In this document: one piece after another, positions 38,387 to 49,045 of the stretch
Position numbering within the stretch: the first letter of the stretch is position 1
Layout: each line of letters opens with the position of its first letter
Assembly: GCA_039105265.1 (NCBI GenBank)
Contig: JAPFFF010000002.1
Span: forward strand, 8,866,001-8,930,000
Reading direction: 5' to 3'
Length of the DNA: 64,000 bases
Source: Tritrichomonas musculus
Lineage: Eukaryota > Parabasalia > Tritrichomonadida > Tritrichomonadidae
The notes under the pieces: generated by a model
Told to the model about the DNA's origin: nothing
The model's database searches: none
Seen by the model: the letters and a program-made list of their open reading frames with translations, nothing else
Translations under genes and position numbers: made by a program

Positions 38387-39295
38387 ATGATACACCTAGA
38401 AAACGATGATGGTTATGCAATTAACATCCCTGCTTCCTTCCATGGATACATATCAATGGATGTTCTTGAAATTGGTAGCACATCAGCAGTCATATCAGTT
38501 ATTGATGAAAAAACTGGTGAGCAGTTCTCAGCAAAAATAATTCCAAAAACCTACATAAAACTGAAGAAAATGTATAATCAGATTGCCACCGAAATAAAAG
38601 TTTTAAAAAAAGTTAATCATCCAAATATTGTAAAATTTCACGAATATTTTGAATTCACAAATGACATTCAAGAAACATACCTCGCAATTATCATGGAATA
38701 CTGCGAAAATGGTGATTTATTGACATATGTGAACGAAGAAGGATTCGAGAGCGAAGAACAAAAGCAAAAAATAATTAAACAATTTTTGAATGCGATCAAA
38801 TATTTGCATAATAGAGGAATTGCGCACGGTGATTTGAAACCTGAAAATATTTTACTTGATTCAAATTATAATGTCAAATTGAGCGATTTCGGCTTCAGTA
38901 AAACACGTGAAATTGCAGGTGACGAATCAAAAAGTGGAACATTATATTATGCTGCTCCAGAGTTGTTTGAAAAAGGCTTGTTTAACACTTTAAAAACAGA
39001 TATCTGGTCAATTGGAATAACTTTATACTGCTTAAATCAAAACAATTTCCCTTACATTATGGGAGATTATGAATTTATTATAGACCAAATAACTTCTCAA
39101 AAATTTCATTTAGCTAAAAATGTTCCAAATTCGCTTTTGCAAGTTTTTAAGAGATGTACGTCATGCGCGGAAGAAAGACCTACAATTGAAGAATTAATGA
39201 AAGACGAATATTTTAACTTTGATGAAAAAACATCAAATAATTTCAATAATGACATTGAGCAAAGTTTTTCAAAATGTCAAAATCGGTATTATTAA
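38387..39295 (+). CDS. CAMK/SNF1-like serine/threonine protein kinase
   Basis: 302 residues, essentially a lone kinase domain (about 22-280). The invariant Lys is at 50 (FSAKII). The catalytic loop reads IAHGDLKPENILL, with HGD in place of HRD, so the catalytic Asp149 is kept. DFG is at 167-169 (SDFGFSK), followed by GTLYYAAPELF and DIWSIGITLYCL. The GDLKPEN lysine marks a Ser/Thr kinase. The overall style is the CAMK/AMPK-like group that is greatly expanded in trichomonads. An RD-to-GD change usually means activation does not need activation-loop phosphorylation (family knowledge). The short C-terminal tail has no visible regulatory domain. Probably cytosolic. Confidence 0.92.
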   Translation: MIHLENDDGYAINIPASFHGYISMDVLEIGSTSAVISVIDEKTGEQFSAKIIPKTYIKLKKMYNQIATEIKVLKKVNHPNIVKFHEYFEFTNDIQETYLAIIMEYCENGDLLTYVNEEGFESEEQKQKIIKQFLNAIKYLHNRGIAHGDLKPENILLDSNYNVKLSDFGFSKTREIAGDESKSGTLYYAAPELFEKGLFNTLKTDIWSIGITLYCLNQNNFPYIMGDYEFIIDQITSQKFHLAKNVPNSLLQVFKRCTSCAEERPTIEELMKDEYFNFDEKTSNNFNNDIEQSFSKCQNRYY

Positions 39296-40213
39296 TTTTT
39301 TATATAATATATATCATGGTATTTTATAAACTTATCTATCTATCCAAAATTATTAATAAAATGATTTTATTCTATGATTTTTTTTAATGAGCATGTAAAT
39401 TCAATTAATAATTTAATGGTTAGAGATCTATTACACATAAAATGATATCAGAGACTACAGCTTTGATTTTCTTCGAATTACAATTGTGAATATATACATG
39501 TTCAATGTTTATCTACAATTAATGGCAGTATATTAAAGCATTCAAAAAAACTTTATCCAAATTCAAGATATTGCTCAATCAAAAAATTTTAAATATTAAA
39601 ATAAAATAATTTTTTTCACAGAAATGGATGCTAGTTATAAATTTAAATCATTTTTTCAATCAACTTTTGTAATTGGAAAAGTAAAATTAATAAATGAAGC
39701 AGCAAAATCAAATATTTAATAAAAATATATAATATCTTTTTTAAATTATATCCTGATTCAAACAAAAAGAAAATTTCTTTTCACGTTCGATGTAATAATC
39801 AATTATAATCATGAATAAAGTGATTTTTTCATTATGGAAAGATTATTTCAAATTTCACATGATCACCAATTTTTATATTTAAAATCATAAAAAATGCATA
39901 ATTACCAATAGATTGAAGATTTTATTGAGTAATTTTGGATGAAAACAATATTTTAAAAATATCATATTAAAGACACAAAAACATGCTCTATGTTTCACAT
40001 TGAACAGTTAAAAGCAAAACATATGTATACATTAGCATAATGATGTGTAAAACTCCAAAAAATTTCTTTAATCTATCTTTTATTTCTGTTTTTAGGTATG
40101 ATAAAATTGAATAAAAAATGATCGTTCCTATTTTATTTCCAAAAATTCTAATCTATTTCCGAAACAGCTGTAACTCATAAATAATATTTAGATTTAAAAA
40201 TAATATATTTATA
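39296..40213. other. intergenic between convergent genes
   Basis: About 900 bp of AT-rich DNA between the kinase (+) and the CH-domain gene (-). I see no coding or RNA signal. Confidence 0.5.
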
Positions 40214-43200
40214 TTAAAAATCTTGCTCTATTATAGATTTCAGATCTTCGTTGATTTGAATTGTGACTGCAATTTCTTTTACATTTGCATTTTCCTTTAA
40301 GACATAATTTGTACTTTCTACATAATCATTGCTTTTATGAATTATCCTATTTTCTATTGTTTTGTCATATTTTTTGAATAATTCTTCTAATTTTTTGGTA
40401 TCTTTTTCAATTAAAACTTTAAGGATATCAATATTGGCATCATACATTTCGATCAAATTATCATTTGAAATCATACTAATAATATTAAAAAACTCTTTTC
40501 TTAAAAATGCTTCATGATTACGAATTAAGTTATCTTTCTGGCTTTTGGTCACATATTTAACATTTTTTAGATTCTTTTGGATTGAATAAATATTAGATTC
40601 AGATCTCTTTTCTAATTTCGATTTGGTTATTTCTTTGTATTCATTTAACTCTATTAACATTGAATTTAAGTTTTTTTGAGCTTGATCAATAAAGTATCTA
40701 TCTATTTGTGGAGTAAATTCCTTTATTTCATTATATACTTGATGCATTGAATTTACTGAACTTTTTATTGTTTTGTTTATCTGTTCATATCTTTCATTAA
40801 TATGCTTAACAATTGTATCATTCAATTCAACATTCTTTCTTATTTGAAGATATCTCAAGCTCAATTTAGTTGACGATATTAAACTGAAATTTCTCTTCAC
40901 TTCATAATATAATGATATATTTTGATTTAGTTCTGATACAATTTTCCTTGCTAATGATAAAAAGTTATTTGTGCTTATTAAGCATGATTTTATTGGTATT
41001 TGAATATTTTTCTTGAATATTTCAAATTCCGGTTTATTATCAATATCGAATTCCGGATTTATTTGAACATTTGGCAAGTTAAAAACAAAAATAGCTCTTA
41101 ATCTTTTGAAAATTATATTTTTTTCATAACTTGGTGTATATTTATTTGATTTTTCACATTCTGATCTCAAACTAATGATGGATTTGAAATAGTCAATTTG
41201 GCCATTATATCTTTCATGATCCAAAATGACTATGACTAAGTTGCAAATGCAAGAAAGGAACAAATACATTTGTGTAATTATTAATGAAATATTGGGCATA
41301 GTATTTTTATTTTCCGGAATATGGATAGCCAAAAAAATTGGCTTACTTGAATTTGTTGTTTTTTCAAAGTTTTGATAGAAGGAAAAATGAAGGTTATTTA
41401 ATCCTTTTTCACAAAAAGCATATACAAATATTTGATCTTGAAGTAAGTTTGGATAATTACCATTAATAAAGTATTGATTTACAAAAATCAGATCCTCTTC
41501 TTTTGTATTTGCATAAAAAATTAATGGAACTTCAGAATCTTTATATGAAATTTTATTGTTGGTAGAAAACCTATCTAAAGCTCCTTGATCAAATTTCCAT
41601 TCAAGTTTCTGTTCATCATAATAAAAGATTTTATATAACTCTGTTTGATAAGATCCTTTCTTTGCTAAAGGAATGTAATTTTCTTCACTAGATGGTACTT
41701 TTGTGAAGTATTCAATATAATTCATATCTTTTTGAGAATTCTCATTTATCATCAAGCCATCTTTATAAACATACTCATATTTAATTTTTTTATCATTCCA
41801 AAATGTGTAAGAATCTTTGATTTCAAACATTCGACTTCTTTTGTTTTTAAAATCAATTCTTTTTGCCAATTCCATTGTTTTTGACTGAGATTGATCTTTT
41901 TCATTTTGATCAAGAAGTTCATATGATTTTGGTTTATTTCTTTTTAACCTAATCAAATTTTTATAGGATCTTATGGCTATAATTCTTGATGCAATATGAT
42001 CAAATGGAACTATATATCTGGGAACTTTAACTTTGAATGTTAATAAAGCTTCAATAACCTTATTTGATGGATAACTGTCCCAATCATCAAATAAAAATTG
42101 TAATTGATAAAAGTAAGAATCAGGTAGATCTTCAATTGAATTGCTATTTTTTATTAACTCAAATTGGCTTGCATTTAAAATAAATGGAACATTATAACGG
42201 TTAAAAAATTGTTTGCAGTCTTTTTCATTATAAGATTTCACGTCAATTAATTTCATTAGTCCAATTAGTATCGCGTATCTTGATGCAGAAGGATATAATG
42301 AATGATTTTTATCTTTATAAATAGCAATCAAATTTTCAAATCTTTTGATCATTTCTTCTTTCGATTGCATTATAAAAAAGGAATTTAAAAAATTTTGAAA
42401 GAAAATTTTGGCAGAATAATTTCTTTCTTCTGAACTTTTGAAAGAAAAAATTAAGAAATGAAACGTTTTTTCTTTCTTTTTTATGAAATTTAAAGTTGAA
42501 TAAAAATTCTTTTTGTTTTGAATTGTAAATTTGTTTTCTTTCGTTTGTGAAAAAATAATATCATCAATTGTTTCTTTGAAAAACTTCATCACAAATATTG
42601 GTATGAAGTCATTCTTGAGAGTTTGTGAAAAAAAAGTGAACTTTTCATACGTATCGCCAAACATTTTTTCTGTTAATATATTTACCATCTTTAATATTAT
42701 TTCGTTTTCTTCATCATCAATAACTTGATTAGATGCCTTAATGTCAATACTGTCATAATTTTTGGAAATTGAATAGACCAAATCATCATATTCTTCTTGA
42801 TGAGAGGCAAAAAATAACTTATCTAGCTCAGTATTGCTCTTTTTGTTAAGATCATTATTGCCTGTATTGATGCTTTTTTGATTGCGGCTACTTTGGTTGT
42901 TGTTTCCCTTATTATTGTTTCCTAGATTGTTGTTATTTTGACTGTCGTTTAGAGTGTTGTTTCTTTGACTTTCGTTGCTTTGATTGTTGATGTTTTGACT
43001 GTTTTTTCCTTGATTGTTGTTTAGATTGCTGTTGCTTTGACTTTTATTGTTTAGATTGTTGTTGCTTTGACTTTCATTGTTTAGATTGCTGTTGCTTTGA
43101 TTGTTGTTGCATTGTTCTTTATTTCCATCGTTTTGATTTTTTATTATAGAATCAACTTTTTCTGAGAAAACATCAAGTATAATTTGAATTTGAAAAATAA

Positions 43201-43759
43201 ATGCAGTTTCTTTATCTTGGCGATCTAAACTGATTTTAGGATCAATTAATGAAGGAACATTAGCTTTTTTGAAACTTTCATCCAGCATCTCATAAGAAAC
43301 ATTTTGGGCATCAATATCGAATTTTTGGTCTGATAAAATATTCACAAGATTAAATAAATACTGTTCACTGAGAAGATCATTTCTTGTAGTTGCCTGGATA
43401 TTTAATGGTCTTAAAATTTTATTAGAAATATTAAAAAAATCAGCATAATTTTTAAAAGTCTGGAATTTAAATAAATTAATAAAAAAGCTATCTTGATATT
43501 TGTCTAAATTTGTATCTCCTATTTTGTTATTATTATCTTTTGCATATTTGAGTGCTAAATTATTGTTGCATTGCTTTTGGATTGGTAATTTGGGGTTTGT
43601 ATTAATTTTGAGATCAGAAATATTTTTTTGGAACGAAATGGCAATTAATTGAGGAAAAGAAATCCCATCTTCTAAAATAGAATCAATCGTTTTATAATTT
43701 TGAGATAATCCTTTTTTTTGGAAAAGATAATTAACAATTTTAACAAGAACAGATTCCAT
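40214..43759 (-). CDS. large protein with N-terminal tandem CH-like domains, Asn-rich linker and C-terminal coiled coil
   Basis: 1181 residues, ATG start. About 1-120 resembles a calponin-homology domain (DGISFPQLIAISFQKNISDL, NPKLPIQKQCNNNLALKYAK), and about 125-205 a second one (FKKANVPSLIDPKISLDRQD, with the typical LIDP and KETAFIFQIQIIL end). Tandem CH pairs bind actin or microtubules. An Asn/Ser/Gln-rich linker occupies about 215-305. The long middle (about 350-940) has an alpha/beta look with a hydrophobic strand region (PIFLAIHIP, LFLSCICNLVIVILDHERY), which recalls a segment in the N-terminal part of the divergently transcribed SecA-like gene. About 950-1181 is helical and coiled-coil-like. 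No P-loop seen. Possibly a cytoskeletal adaptor; function is unknown. CH calls are by motif pattern only. Confidence 0.6.
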   Translation of the reverse strand: MESVLVKIVNYLFQKKGLSQNYKTIDSILEDGISFPQLIAISFQKNISDLKINTNPKLPIQKQCNNNLALKYAKDNNNKIGDTNLDKYQDSFFINLFKFQTFKNYADFFNISNKILRPLNIQATTRNDLLSEQYLFNLVNILSDQKFDIDAQNVSYEMLDESFKKANVPSLIDPKISLDRQDKETAFIFQIQIILDVFSEKVDSIIKNQNDGNKEQCNNNQSNSNLNNESQSNNNLNNKSQSNSNLNNNQGKNSQNINNQSNESQRNNTLNDSQNNNNLGNNNKGNNNQSSRNQKSINTGNNDLNKKSNTELDKLFFASHQEEYDDLVYSISKNYDSIDIKASNQVIDDEENEIILKMVNILTEKMFGDTYEKFTFFSQTLKNDFIPIFVMKFFKETIDDIIFSQTKENKFTIQNKKNFYSTLNFIKKKEKTFHFLIFSFKSSEERNYSAKIFFQNFLNSFFIMQSKEEMIKRFENLIAIYKDKNHSLYPSASRYAILIGLMKLIDVKSYNEKDCKQFFNRYNVPFILNASQFELIKNSNSIEDLPDSYFYQLQFLFDDWDSYPSNKVIEALLTFKVKVPRYIVPFDHIASRIIAIRSYKNLIRLKRNKPKSYELLDQNEKDQSQSKTMELAKRIDFKNKRSRMFEIKDSYTFWNDKKIKYEYVYKDGLMINENSQKDMNYIEYFTKVPSSEENYIPLAKKGSYQTELYKIFYYDEQKLEWKFDQGALDRFSTNNKISYKDSEVPLIFYANTKEEDLIFVNQYFINGNYPNLLQDQIFVYAFCEKGLNNLHFSFYQNFEKTTNSSKPIFLAIHIPENKNTMPNISLIITQMYLFLSCICNLVIVILDHERYNGQIDYFKSIISLRSECEKSNKYTPSYEKNIIFKRLRAIFVFNLPNVQINPEFDIDNKPEFEIFKKNIQIPIKSCLISTNNFLSLARKIVSELNQNISLYYEVKRNFSLISSTKLSLRYLQIRKNVELNDTIVKHINERYEQINKTIKSSVNSMHQVYNEIKEFTPQIDRYFIDQAQKNLNSMLIELNEYKEITKSKLEKRSESNIYSIQKNLKNVKYVTKSQKDNLIRNHEAFLRKEFFNIISMISNDNLIEMYDANIDILKVLIEKDTKKLEELFKKYDKTIENRIIHKSNDYVESTNYVLKENANVKEIAVTIQINEDLKSIIEQDF
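42860..43110 (-). repeat. Asn-rich in-frame repeats
   Basis: Imperfect 30-bp units encode QSNSNLNNES, QSNNNLNNKS and QSNSNLNNNQ, then irregular NN-rich runs. All lengths are multiples of three. A typical slippage-prone linker within the 1181-residue protein. Confidence 0.7.
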
Positions 43760-44197
43760 AAAATTTTTTGAATTGAAAGCTCGACCATTGTTTTATTCTA
43801 ACAAATATTGAATAATGATGGTCTTATAAAATAATATATAAAAATTAATTATTTTAATTATTTTATTTATTTTAATTGGTAAGAATATTTGATATAAAAG
43901 CCTATTTTGGAAGTTTGATAATAATTTTGTGTCAACAAATTATCAAAAAGTTAAAAGTTAAATAAACTTTCAAAAATAAAAATTAATTTTTTGTTTCCAA
44001 ATTACAAACTAATATTAAAACAATATTTCAATAAAGATGATATATTTGTATAATTTAAAAAAATATATTATAATTTTGTTTTTTTAGTTTTCTCTGCGAA
44101 GATATAAATTGCTTTAATACTTTATTTTTTATATTTATATTCAAAAATATTGAATATTAGCTAATAGTTTTTTTTGCGCATTACCTTGCTCTAACAT
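43760..44197. promoter_or_regulatory. shared divergent promoter region
   Basis: 438 bp between the starts of the CH-domain gene (-) and the SecA-like gene (+). Both must be driven from here. It contains AAAAAGTT at 43945-43952 and an AAAAGTT directly after it. Minus-strand TCAATTC lies about 20 nt before the ATG at 43759. No other feature is clear. Confidence 0.4.
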
Positions 44198-47100
44198 ATG
44201 CCAATTTTAGATCCATCTCTCCAATTTGGTTTGATTAATTGCATTAATAAAAATAATCCCAAAGAAAATGAAAGTAAAGCCAAATTTAGCAGAAAAAAAG
44301 ATAAAAGTGAAAATGAACCAAATAAGGATAAAAGTGAATCAAACAAAGATAGCCTTTTTTTCTTAAGATATTTAAGAAGAGCATCAATCTATTTTTTAAA
44401 AAATTTGGAAACAATAAATATTTTAAAGCAGTTTAAAATAGACTTGAACTCAAAATATATCATAGATCATTTTGATGTATCTGCCCTAAACTCAAATAAT
44501 GTTGAAGAAAAGAATTTTTATTCTGATTTTTACAAAAGAATTACTGGATCTCATCAAGAAAACGAATTAGAACTGCAAGAAGGGAATTTTTATTTGTGTA
44601 AGAACAATTTTTATAAAATGCATTTTTTTCAGCCTCACACTAAATATTCGAGAGAACATTCATGGTTTTTTACAGATTCTCCAATAGCAATTCTCTGCAT
44701 TAATTTGTGTAAGATCCAAGAAAAAATAGGTACAATATTATATTATATTAATCTTGAAATTGATTTAATTGCTGCCTCTGGTTTCTCAATAGTTTTATGT
44801 GTTTTTTCAGAGTTTGATTCTGTGTTGAAATATTTTATTACTAATACAATCAAATCACATTGGTTTGCAGAAATTCATTTGAATTTAGAACATTTATATT
44901 TAGAAAATGAAAAGAAAAAAGAAAATGATGTGATACTTTTTTTTGAAAACATTGTAAAATGTACCAAAAAAAGTTGTTCATATTTCTATCTTTATACAAA
45001 CTTTTTTGACAATCAAATCAAGTTATCAAAATACAAAAAAGAAACATTTTTTAAAGTTTTCTTTTTTTCAAGTAAACTGTCAGATGCTTTTAAAAATGCA
45101 CAAATTGAAAATGTTACAAATAAATTTGTTTTTTGCAAAAATGGATTCGATTTCGACTTAATTCGAATTATTTTATGCAATGTTCCTTTATATGAAACTA
45201 ACAATAATGAACAAGATTTAGTTCCATCATCTACTTCTGGATTGTCAATTGCCTATGTTTCAAAAGAAGATTTTCATAGTAGCAAACACTTTCGCATATT
45301 GGTTTATGTTGCAGACAATTTGAATTTTAATCGTTTAACTGAAAAATATGTTAATTATAATGATATCCATATAATTAGACCTGATTTTTATATAAATGAC
45401 ACTTTACTATTAAAAAGATCAGAAATTAAAGAAATGGAAAATGTTAAAAGTATCCTAGAACCTTCAAAAAAATCTTATAAAGATAATATAATTAAAGCAA
45501 TTAAAGAAGTTCATGATATATTTAAAGCAAAATTGAAAGAGCGTATAAACAATTTTCAATTCCATACAAATCAGATTTTTACTGTAATTGAAGCATGCAA
45601 TATTTGTTTAGGTGAAAATATTCAAAATAAAAAAGTTGTTTTCCAAGTCGAAACAGGTGAAGGAAAATCATTGATAATTCAATTGATTGCAGCAACAATT
45701 GCTAAAAAATCATCTAATAAAAAAATACATATTGTATCATCTAATATAAATCTAGCAAATCGAGATTATTATGAATCTTTTGAACTTTTTAATAGCAACA
45801 AACTTAAGTCAGCTGTTCTTCTACATAAAAATGAACTTCCATACGTGAATTTTCCAAAAGATTTTAATGAAAATTGTTTTCCAAAAGAGTTTTTTGATGA
45901 TAAATTATTTGAAAATTCAATGCAAATGAACTTCTCAGTTTGTAGAGAAGCAGACATCATTTTCTCAACATTTTTCAATTTTGAAACGTATTATTTAAAT
46001 CAGTTGCAAGAGTTGAGATATTCATTGGTTAATATGAATTTTAGACAATCTATATTATTAATTGATGAAGCAGATTCAATCTTAATTGATGAATTAGCAA
46101 ATGGTACCATTATATCTAAGCCAATAGTATCCAATGCAACTGAGGTTCTTGTATACATATATGACTGTAGAAAACCACAAAATAAATCAGAACCTAAAAG
46201 TGCAAGTCAAATTCTAAAAGAAATCAAAAAGAAATGGGATATCTGCAGAGATATATCATTAGATGATGTTGAAGAAATGTGCCGAGAAATAGATATTGTT
46301 AATCAGCCTGAATTTCAGAATGGAATAAAATATTCAATTGAAAAAAAGAATATTAAAAACAAATCAGTTAATCTTTTAAAACGAAAAAAAGGAAAAATTC
46401 AAATTGTGAAATCTGATGGTGATGAAAAAGTTAATGAATCGTTTGTAATTATTCCATTTGATTATAGCCATAAAGGAATATTGGAGCCTAACAAAGAATT
46501 CAGTGGTTTCATTCCTCAATTTATTGCAATCAAAGAAATGTTCAACAACAAATGTTATGATCATATGATAATCAACGATATTTCAATGGATTATTTGTAT
46601 ATTTCACATCCAACATTTGTTAAATTATATGAAAATGTAATTGGATTAACAGGAACAGTTGGTAGCAGATATGAAAAAAAAGTTCTTTCAGAAAATTATG
46701 ATATAACAACAAGAAAAATCCCAAGAAATAAGCCAAGTTTAAGAATTCATCTCCCAACAATTTTTTGTAGTGATATTATTGAAAGAAATACCAAAATTGT
46801 TAATGAAGTTATTGAATATCATATGAAAGATATACCTATCCTTGTAATTTTACAAGATTTAAATGAAATTGAAACCATTTCTTGCTGTCTTGCTGAAAAA
46901 GGAATCAAAAATATTAACATTTTTGATGGTAAAAATGAAGAGATTAAACCTGACACAATAGCGGGATTAAAAGGTGCTGTTTCATTAGGTACCAATTTTT
47001 GTGGTAGAGGAGCAGACATCAAAGACATGTCAAAACCATTGCATGTTGTTGTTACATATCATACAGCTAATACACGTGTAATGAATCAAGCTTTTGGAAG

Positions 47101-48829
47101 AACAGCTAGACAAGGAAATAGAGGAACTGTTAGAGTGATTTGTTTAATCAATGATTTCCTCTTTCCTACTTTATCTTTTAGTACAGACACTGCAAAAAAT
47201 ATTCTCGAAGATTTGAAAATTAAAAATAAAATGCAGATCGAATTTATCGAAGCTTTTGGACAAAAGAGAAAATGGTTATTTGACAATAGTAAAATTAACC
47301 AAAAAATTGAAATAAGTGATAAATATCTAGATGAAATGAGATTATCTAAAATTAATGTAAATAGAATTGTTGCTTTTAAATATATGTATCCAATGTGCAT
47401 GTCAATTCCTACATTTATTGAAATTCAAAAGCAAAAAGTATTTTCAATATTTAATTGTCCCAATTGTAAATATACATGGATTCTTTTCCAGAAGTATTTG
47501 CAAGAAACCATTCTTGAAACATGGTCATTGCTTGTTTATAGTGCAGAAAAAGAATACAGAAAAAATTCGAAAAAAGCTTCATACAAAGTTATTTTGGAAG
47601 CTAAAAAGCAAGAAGCAATATCAATATTGGAATCATTTTTAGGTAATCAAATGGATATTGTATCTACCTTTATGAATATATTCAATGACGTTGTTAAACA
47701 ATATGAAGACAAAATTATTTCAGAATTTATAAACACTTTTAATAATAATTCATTTATTTATACTCAGAAAAGGTTTAAAACGAAGGCAAAGCATGGATAT
47801 AAAAATAAAGTGTCTTTTAACTTTGGTTTTAGACCTTTCACTTTAATAACTAATTCTGGTGCAAGAATTGACAGTTTAAAAGATGATGATCGTTGCTTTA
47901 TAACTGATCCTGAATTGATATATAGAAGAGGAACTGGTTTTTTAAGTATCACAGAAGCAATTGATGCAATTTTTGAAAAAATTTGTAATAAAATCAATTC
48001 AATTATTAATGAATATATTGGATTGAAATTCTTTCTTCGAAGAACTCTTGCTGGCTGTGAATTTGGGATTTGTTTTGATTTACATATTGAATCAACAAAT
48101 TCTTTTGATATTGGACCTATTTCAATGATTGATAAAGATCCTTTATTTGTTTTTACCATCTTTATTAAAGGAATAGAAAAAAAGCACTTCTTAGCAGCTA
48201 TTTTAATTATTGGCCTTGTTTATCTAACCAATGTTATCAAGGATTTGACTGATTTTATTCTAGACTTTTCAGGAAAAAGCGCAAAAATTATCATTGGAAC
48301 TTTATCATCATTAGCAGCTCAATATATTGGTGAAAAATCTATTGATAAAGCATTTGAAAAAGTATTTGATAAGATTTTCCATAAATTGGGTAAAATAATT
48401 ACAGATCAATTGAATAGAATGGAAAAATTATCTATTTGCAAAAAATTTAGAACTGTTTGCCACCTTTTACTTGATATATTTTATGGGAAAGGATTTGATG
48501 AAGCTGAAAGTTTATTGAACAAGATGGTTGGTCGCTCTAAGCATTTCCGATTTAAGAATGTTCTGAAGAATTTAAAAATGAAATATATGATTAAAACAGG
48601 TGTTTTATTACTACTAGCATTTGCTACATTCATTATGAACTTCTATCGTAATAGAGAACAATTGAATTTTTCTGGTGAAAAAGTAACAGCTGAATATGAA
48701 AAAAATCAGAAAGAAATGAAGAAAGAGGATGAAAAAAATGATGATACTAGTGCATTTGACAAAACAGTCAGTGATAATAATTTAGATACAATGGTAGAAA
48801 CATTTATTGATATTTCTCCATCAAAATAA
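44198..48829 (+). CDS. SecA-type DEAD motor protein with C-terminal membrane segments
   Basis: 1543 residues. The N-terminal about 430 residues are of unknown fold. A SecA-like helicase core follows. Walker A is ETGEGKS near 485. The DEAD motif is IDEADSILIDE near 622, which closely follows the SecA pattern DEVDSILIDEA. A preprotein-domain-like stretch with IIPFDYSHKGILEPNKEFSG comes next, then GLTGTVG near 815, IPRNKPSLR, GTNFCGRGADI near 932, and motif VI NQAFGRTARQGNRGT near 965. The C-terminal third holds a hydrophobic segment near 1330 (FLAAILIIGLVYL) and another near 1470 (TGVLLLLAFATFIM), then an acidic tail. SecA is the bacterial ATPase that pushes proteins through SecYEG; here no plastid or Sec system is implied. 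Likely bacterial ancestry with a new membrane role (inference). Paired head-to-head with the CH-domain gene. Confidence 0.85.
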   Translation: MPILDPSLQFGLINCINKNNPKENESKAKFSRKKDKSENEPNKDKSESNKDSLFFLRYLRRASIYFLKNLETINILKQFKIDLNSKYIIDHFDVSALNSNNVEEKNFYSDFYKRITGSHQENELELQEGNFYLCKNNFYKMHFFQPHTKYSREHSWFFTDSPIAILCINLCKIQEKIGTILYYINLEIDLIAASGFSIVLCVFSEFDSVLKYFITNTIKSHWFAEIHLNLEHLYLENEKKKENDVILFFENIVKCTKKSCSYFYLYTNFFDNQIKLSKYKKETFFKVFFFSSKLSDAFKNAQIENVTNKFVFCKNGFDFDLIRIILCNVPLYETNNNEQDLVPSSTSGLSIAYVSKEDFHSSKHFRILVYVADNLNFNRLTEKYVNYNDIHIIRPDFYINDTLLLKRSEIKEMENVKSILEPSKKSYKDNIIKAIKEVHDIFKAKLKERINNFQFHTNQIFTVIEACNICLGENIQNKKVVFQVETGEGKSLIIQLIAATIAKKSSNKKIHIVSSNINLANRDYYESFELFNSNKLKSAVLLHKNELPYVNFPKDFNENCFPKEFFDDKLFENSMQMNFSVCREADIIFSTFFNFETYYLNQLQELRYSLVNMNFRQSILLIDEADSILIDELANGTIISKPIVSNATEVLVYIYDCRKPQNKSEPKSASQILKEIKKKWDICRDISLDDVEEMCREIDIVNQPEFQNGIKYSIEKKNIKNKSVNLLKRKKGKIQIVKSDGDEKVNESFVIIPFDYSHKGILEPNKEFSGFIPQFIAIKEMFNNKCYDHMIINDISMDYLYISHPTFVKLYENVIGLTGTVGSRYEKKVLSENYDITTRKIPRNKPSLRIHLPTIFCSDIIERNTKIVNEVIEYHMKDIPILVILQDLNEIETISCCLAEKGIKNINIFDGKNEEIKPDTIAGLKGAVSLGTNFCGRGADIKDMSKPLHVVVTYHTANTRVMNQAFGRTARQGNRGTVRVICLINDFLFPTLSFSTDTAKNILEDLKIKNKMQIEFIEAFGQKRKWLFDNSKINQKIEISDKYLDEMRLSKINVNRIVAFKYMYPMCMSIPTFIEIQKQKVFSIFNCPNCKYTWILFQKYLQETILETWSLLVYSAEKEYRKNSKKASYKVILEAKKQEAISILESFLGNQMDIVSTFMNIFNDVVKQYEDKIISEFINTFNNNSFIYTQKRFKTKAKHGYKNKVSFNFGFRPFTLITNSGARIDSLKDDDRCFITDPELIYRRGTGFLSITEAIDAIFEKICNKINSIINEYIGLKFFLRRTLAGCEFGICFDLHIESTNSFDIGPISMIDKDPLFVFTIFIKGIEKKHFLAAILIIGLVYLTNVIKDLTDFILDFSGKSAKIIIGTLSSLAAQYIGEKSIDKAFEKVFDKIFHKLGKIITDQLNRMEKLSICKKFRTVCHLLLDIFYGKGFDEAESLLNKMVGRSKHFRFKNVLKNLKMKYMIKTGVLLLLAFATFIMNFYRNREQLNFSGEKVTAEYEKNQKEMKKEDEKNDDTSAFDKTVSDNNLDTMVETFIDISPSK

Positions 48830-49045
48830 TTGATATTGATAATTATTTTGCATTTAATGATATTTAATTATTTTATAAAAGTATTTATTTAAGAATAATA
48901 TTTATTTTAAAAAAGGATTTGATTAAAAAATGATAGCATTATTTTTAAAGAATGTAATTATGTTTTCATGAACATTGAAGCCTTTATATATATATATAAT
49001 ACAAGAAATTATTCTTATGTAAGAACTTGTCTTTTGATTTCTAGA
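48830..49045. other. short intergenic gap
   Basis: AT-rich, with a TA dinucleotide run at about 48985-49000. Homology to the F5/8C family begins abruptly at about 49046 right after a pyrimidine-rich TTTTGATTTCTAG. Confidence 0.4.

Noticed and set aside
44198-48829. Plastid- or Sec-pathway protein translocase
   Set aside because: The motor motifs are SecA-like, but the protein has membrane segments and a long unrelated N-terminus, and trichomonads lack plastids and a bacterial Sec system.
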